A stretch of DNA of 64,000 bases, from NCBI GenBank assembly GCA_019055375.1, contig JAHQIW010004769.1, positions 248,001-312,000 of the forward strand, given 5' to 3'. The notes below the pieces were generated by a model, which saw only the letters and a list, made by a program, of their open reading frames with translations, was not told the origin of the DNA and ran no database searches. A program made the position numbers and the translations under genes. This document shows positions 60,275 to 64,000 of this stretch, one piece after another. The number at the start of each line of letters is the position of its first letter. Position 1 is the first letter of the stretch. The DNA comes from Parelaphostrongylus tenuis. Taxonomy: Eukaryota; Nematoda; Chromadorea; Rhabditida; Metastrongylidae.

Positions 60275-61050
60275 GTGACAATTAAAAAACCAATCTCATT
60301 CGCTGGGGAGAACTATTCATAAGAATGTTAGTAAACATTCGAAACTGAGAATTGAAGCTACAGCTTTACGTCTCCGGTTTCTGAAACACTTCTTTATAAT
60401 TCTGTAGCCTCCAGATAAAAATAATGGTTCAAACTCATCTTTCGCCTCCATTTTATCAAGCGTATATCAATTTGCTGGATGCCGAAAAACATGTCAATGT
60501 GTCGAGAAATTTCCATAGTATCTTAAAAAACCGTTCCAATTAAAGATTTCTCTAAAAGAATGAAAAATTCTCAATTGAATAACAAAATATCGATGGTACC
60601 TCTTTGCTCCGCCCCTGCCACGCCTTCTGCCACGGCCTTCGCCTCGTCGAATAGCCTGTGAACAACGTTACCAAAAATGTAAAACTCTGCCTTATTTTTA
60701 TGCTAAGTCGTATTTCCAAAAGATAAGCAATTCCTAGAGCCAAAAAACTTACGTTATCAGATGCCTACTAATAATTCAAGAAACGGCTCTTTCCGGCGAG
60801 ATTTAAAGTGCAAATCAAAAGACCAGAGGAGATCAAAAGATCGAAAGAGCTTTCAGGAAGGCTAACACATTTTTGAGTTTTTTTTTTTGGCCTCTGGTAT
60901 AGTTTGACTTCTACCACTCTAAAAAAGAAGTCTTGCTCAACGAAATATAAACGAGATAGGAGAAAAAATACGTTGTTTCATAAAAGACGATATTTTGTTC
61001 AGTGTTTCAGCGTTATAAAGAGCTGTTTCAAAAAATTGGCGACCTCGGGT
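60275..61050. mobile_element. Second copy of the fold-back element in the duplicated segment
   Basis: Parallels 48495-49390: CATAAGAATGTTAGTAA, GAAGCTACAGC, GCTCCGCCCCTGCCACGCC and TTTCCGGCGAGATTTAAAG all have counterparts in the same order in the last beta-glucuronidase intron. Confidence 0.5.
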
Positions 61051-62129
61051 TGAGTCCAATACACGTGTTCAAGCTTTGACAGCCTCATCACTAGATCTTA
61101 ATTTAGTGGACTTGACGGCACGTGTAAATTGTACATCGTCGCCTACTCCATGAAGGGGAATAGGGTATCCCCGAAAGGATTGACGAATACGAAAAGTACT
61201 GCCCAACTGATGCTACTGTCAAGATTGAAATACGTATATTGGGCTATTCAGTTGCCCATGAAAGACCATGTGACATGATGGCTCAAAGAATATTTATCGG
61301 ATATTTCTCTAATTTTGTAAGAGTGTCAGCTTCTGAAGTATGCTAATAAACGAAAAATTATTTAGATTTATGAGAGATTTGGCATATCATGAAGTTTGCA
61401 GCATCATTTTGACGGACTATTCATTGTCTTGTAATTTACAGTTACTGTGATGACTTTTGATTACTGTATGAAGTGAGAGGATATGAAAACTTTGATGTAT
61501 ATGTTGTGATTCGAGAGTACAAAATAAGAATGTGATTGATTTGAAAACGGCTTATTCATTTGCGGCCATATACAAAGATGAATTTTTGTTGGCATGATGA
61601 ATGAAAGATATGTACGGTTGAAAGGTCGAAATATGAACAGATATAGATAAGATAGTATAAAAAATCTCAGTAACAGCTAGAAATAAGGTACTTTTGTAGG
61701 CACATGGCATCTCTTCAGAAATGCTGGATTTTGCAGAAAAGATTGTTTTTACTACCGATAGCTTAGAAGAAGTCTGCTCTGCTATCGACGATAAAACCCT
61801 GTTTAGCAATGACAAGAATCTGAATTTCGCATGGAAATAACAACTTTTGCCAAAAGTTCTCTCTAACTTTAGGTTGGCTGCGCCGCGTGCCAGGTGTTTG
61901 CCACCTAGAAATTGCTCTCGAATTCAAAAGACGTCACTACTTTCTACGTTGTTTTGTAAATATATCGAATAATTGTGCACTCTCCAGCGAATCTGAGAGC
62001 GGCACGTATCAGAGCTTCTATAATAATGACAACTAATCTAACCGAGGCAATAACCTCTTCGTAATCAATACTTGAGTACAAATTATCGTTGGTTTCCAAA
62101 CCACTATCCTTCACAAGAATCTTTTTTAG

Positions 62130-62221
62130 CATTCAGCCGAGGTGTGGGAAATCCCAAAGGCGTTTTTACAAGGACTCGTCAAGCAAGGTTGGCTGCCTAC
62201 ACGCTAACGAAACGTTATTGA
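62130..62221 (+). pseudogene. Duplicated copy of beta-glucuronidase exon 15
   Basis: After the same TCTTTTTTAG acceptor, an open frame encodes SRGVGNPKGVFTRTRQARLA then AYTLTKRY and stop. The functional exon at 49546 reads AVGNHKGVFTRTRQAKMAAY at the same place. This copy stops 12 residues earlier than the functional exon. The 3' flank is similar too (AATCAAACAAATCTGGAGCT). Its own exon 14 partner is broken and no upstream exons exist, so it cannot make an enzyme. Confidence 0.85.
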
Positions 62222-62349
62222 GCGTTGTTCAATCAAACAAATCTGGAGCTTTGGGTATAAGATAGCCATGTTGTGGTTTGTTAGTAAGCCTTGATTTTGT
62301 GAATATGAAATGTGCTGATCGGATGTACTGGAAAATAATAGGAAAAAAT

Positions 62350-64000
62350 ATGTGATGGAGAAGATAATAAGAAACAAAGAGAACTGTCAAGCCAGAAGCG
62401 CCGAAAGACCGCAGAGGTTGAAAGTAATATAAACGTCAATCATTCGATATAAAGATGTTCCGAATCTCCTCCATTCAACTCTTTTGTCCTTTGCACAGAT
62501 TTTCTACAGAAAAAATCCAATACATGAATGATAGCTTACGACGCAGTAACTAAAATAGCAAAAATTCCAAAAATGATAGATAAAATTGACGCTCATTTGT
62601 GGTGGTTTCTTGGAGCTTACAGTAGAAACGTCAGTACCTCATGAGCTTAAGTGAAACACAGGTTCACATTTGCTCCGAAACATAATTTGCTACAAAGCGT
62701 TCTTATTGTGGCACTCCCTTGTTATAAGCGGATTGGAAGGCTCTCTAGTTATTTCGTCCGAATGGAAGACTTAGAATGTTGACAAATATCGTACTTGAGG
62801 TATTACCACCTATGAAACACGAACCCTCAACTTATGGCGGCAAAGTTCCGCAGCGGTTAGTGATGTACTAGAAACCGATTTTAGCGACAGGCTAGTTCGA
62901 TCCCTTACACCAACACTCTTTCTCAATCAATTAACTAACCTCCTATAAACGAATTGGCCCCAGAACGATGGCAGAAAATCGTGGACAGTGCTGGTCTAAA
63001 TTTCAAAGATATTGCTGTTTCTGTCACTAAATTGTATACAAAATCAAAATTTGAAGAATTTTAAGAATTTTTTTGCTCAACACCGAAAACGACAATGCCA
63101 TCATTGGATTACGAAGTACGAAAAAGCAAAAAAGCACACATAAAATAGATAATTTGTCAATGCTGCAACGCTTGTGTGATCCTTAGAAAGTAAAAAAAAA
63201 ACTAGACTTCAAAAGGAAATGAAACCCATGTAGAAATTTGAGCCACCTTACAGAAGTCAACGTGGGCTTATATTTTACGCAATGCCCTGTGTGAATCTGT
63301 GCTATCGAGAGGCAGACTATCCAGCAGCTTACAACACCGATAAATATTTTCCGAAATTAAAATGTCAATAATGGTTGTTGCCAACGAATTTTGTACTGCA
63401 ACCAAACAATGTTCTCTATAATTACTGAACCTTTTTCGAATAGAAATGGTGATTCAAAGGCAATGCGCATTTGATAACGTGCTAATGCGGCTGTATTGAA
63501 GAAAATGCGGATCTTACGGTAACAAACATAAAAATATCAATGGAGAAATCTGTGGAACATCAGTATTTGCTGATAACTGTGGAACACACAATCAAGATCA
63601 TTCAGGTCTTCAGTTGTAGGAGTTTAAGGAGAGAAAAACTTTCTATTCAACTCTTCTGTGTCGGATATCGTCACCTTAGTGCAGGTTGTGATAGAAGAAT
63701 GGAAGTGAATCACCGTGAACGGCTTTGACATGCTAATGCCCACTCAAAAGCAAAAACGAAGTTCTATTAAAGACACACTAAACAGATCTACAGCTGTGAT
63801 TATAGATAGGAGTAGCTTACAGACTCAAGGAAAATCCTGACCGGCTCTTAAATGCAATTAAGAACTTCACGGTTATGTTATGTTATATTATGTTGATCTC
63901 TGCCTAGTTAAAACTGAGCAGCTTCATCACACAATCATTTCTTTTCAAGAGTATAGAAATTTGTCACTTAAAAGCCTTAGCCTGATTGGCTCAAGATATG
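62350..64000. other. No supported gene
   Basis: AT-rich sequence beyond the duplicated exon. Only the tRNA-like head at 62.84-62.94 kb was recognised. Confidence 0.4.
62838..62935 (+). repeat. tRNA-like SINE head
   Basis: A-box-like GCAGCGGTTAGTGATG and B-box-like TAGTTCGATCCC about 40 bp apart, without a convincing cloverleaf. Confidence 0.45.

Overview
This is a eukaryotic window, almost certainly from a strongylid (hookworm-like) nematode. The evidence is many small exons separated by AT-rich introns with TTTCAG-type acceptors, a degenerate TTAGGC-type telomeric repeat, a nematode-style Argonaute, mariner and RTE transposon debris, and several tRNA-derived SINE families. I had no database access. 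The organism call and all homologies rest on motif recognition.

Two genes can be assembled in frame from end to end. On the minus strand, 1212-12541 holds 22 exons (1000 codons including the stop; the extreme N-terminus is unresolved) of an AGO/ALG-clade Argonaute. Its MID 5'-phosphate pocket is intact and its PIWI tetrad reads D-E-D-D. On the plus strand, 28546-49676 holds 15 exons (630 residues) of a GH2 beta-glucuronidase with a signal peptide and both catalytic glutamates. Its introns are packed with SINEs, an RTE fragment and mariner pieces. The last part of this gene is duplicated downstream: a frameshifted copy of exon 14 lies at about 57.58 kb and an intact-looking copy of exon 15 at 62.13-62.22 kb. 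A first exon of another gene, apparently trans-spliced, diverges from beta-glucuronidase at 28.24-28.36 kb. A 78-codon ORF with a good TATA box lies at 17.6-17.9 kb.

The most unusual content is a pair of unrelated self-cleaving-ribozyme repeats. At 53120-53666 two complete type I hammerhead ribozymes lie in direct tandem 282 bp apart. At 33081-33552, on the minus strand, two hammerheads of different sequence lie 262 bp apart, and a decayed relative sits at about 9.34-9.47 kb inside an Argonaute intron. Both elements share one architecture: an inverted 5' arm whose inner end falls at the predicted ribozyme cleavage site, then the end of a monomer, a full monomer, and the first ~46-51 nt of another. 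Both are flanked by 13-15 bp direct repeats. This looks like LINE-type, twin-primed insertion of ribozyme-processed multimeric or circular RNA, i.e. retrozyme-like elements.

Region by region: 0-12.6 kb is Argonaute; 12.6-28.2 kb is mostly gene-poor, with a decayed mariner, the small TATA-driven ORF, a telomere-like array, SINEs, another mariner and a perfect-TIR MITE; 28.2-49.7 kb is the divergent promoter and beta-glucuronidase; 49.8-64 kb holds a deleted mariner, five SINEs, the hammerhead dimer, an 819-bp palindrome and the duplicated beta-glucuronidase tail. No functional link between Argonaute and beta-glucuronidase is implied.
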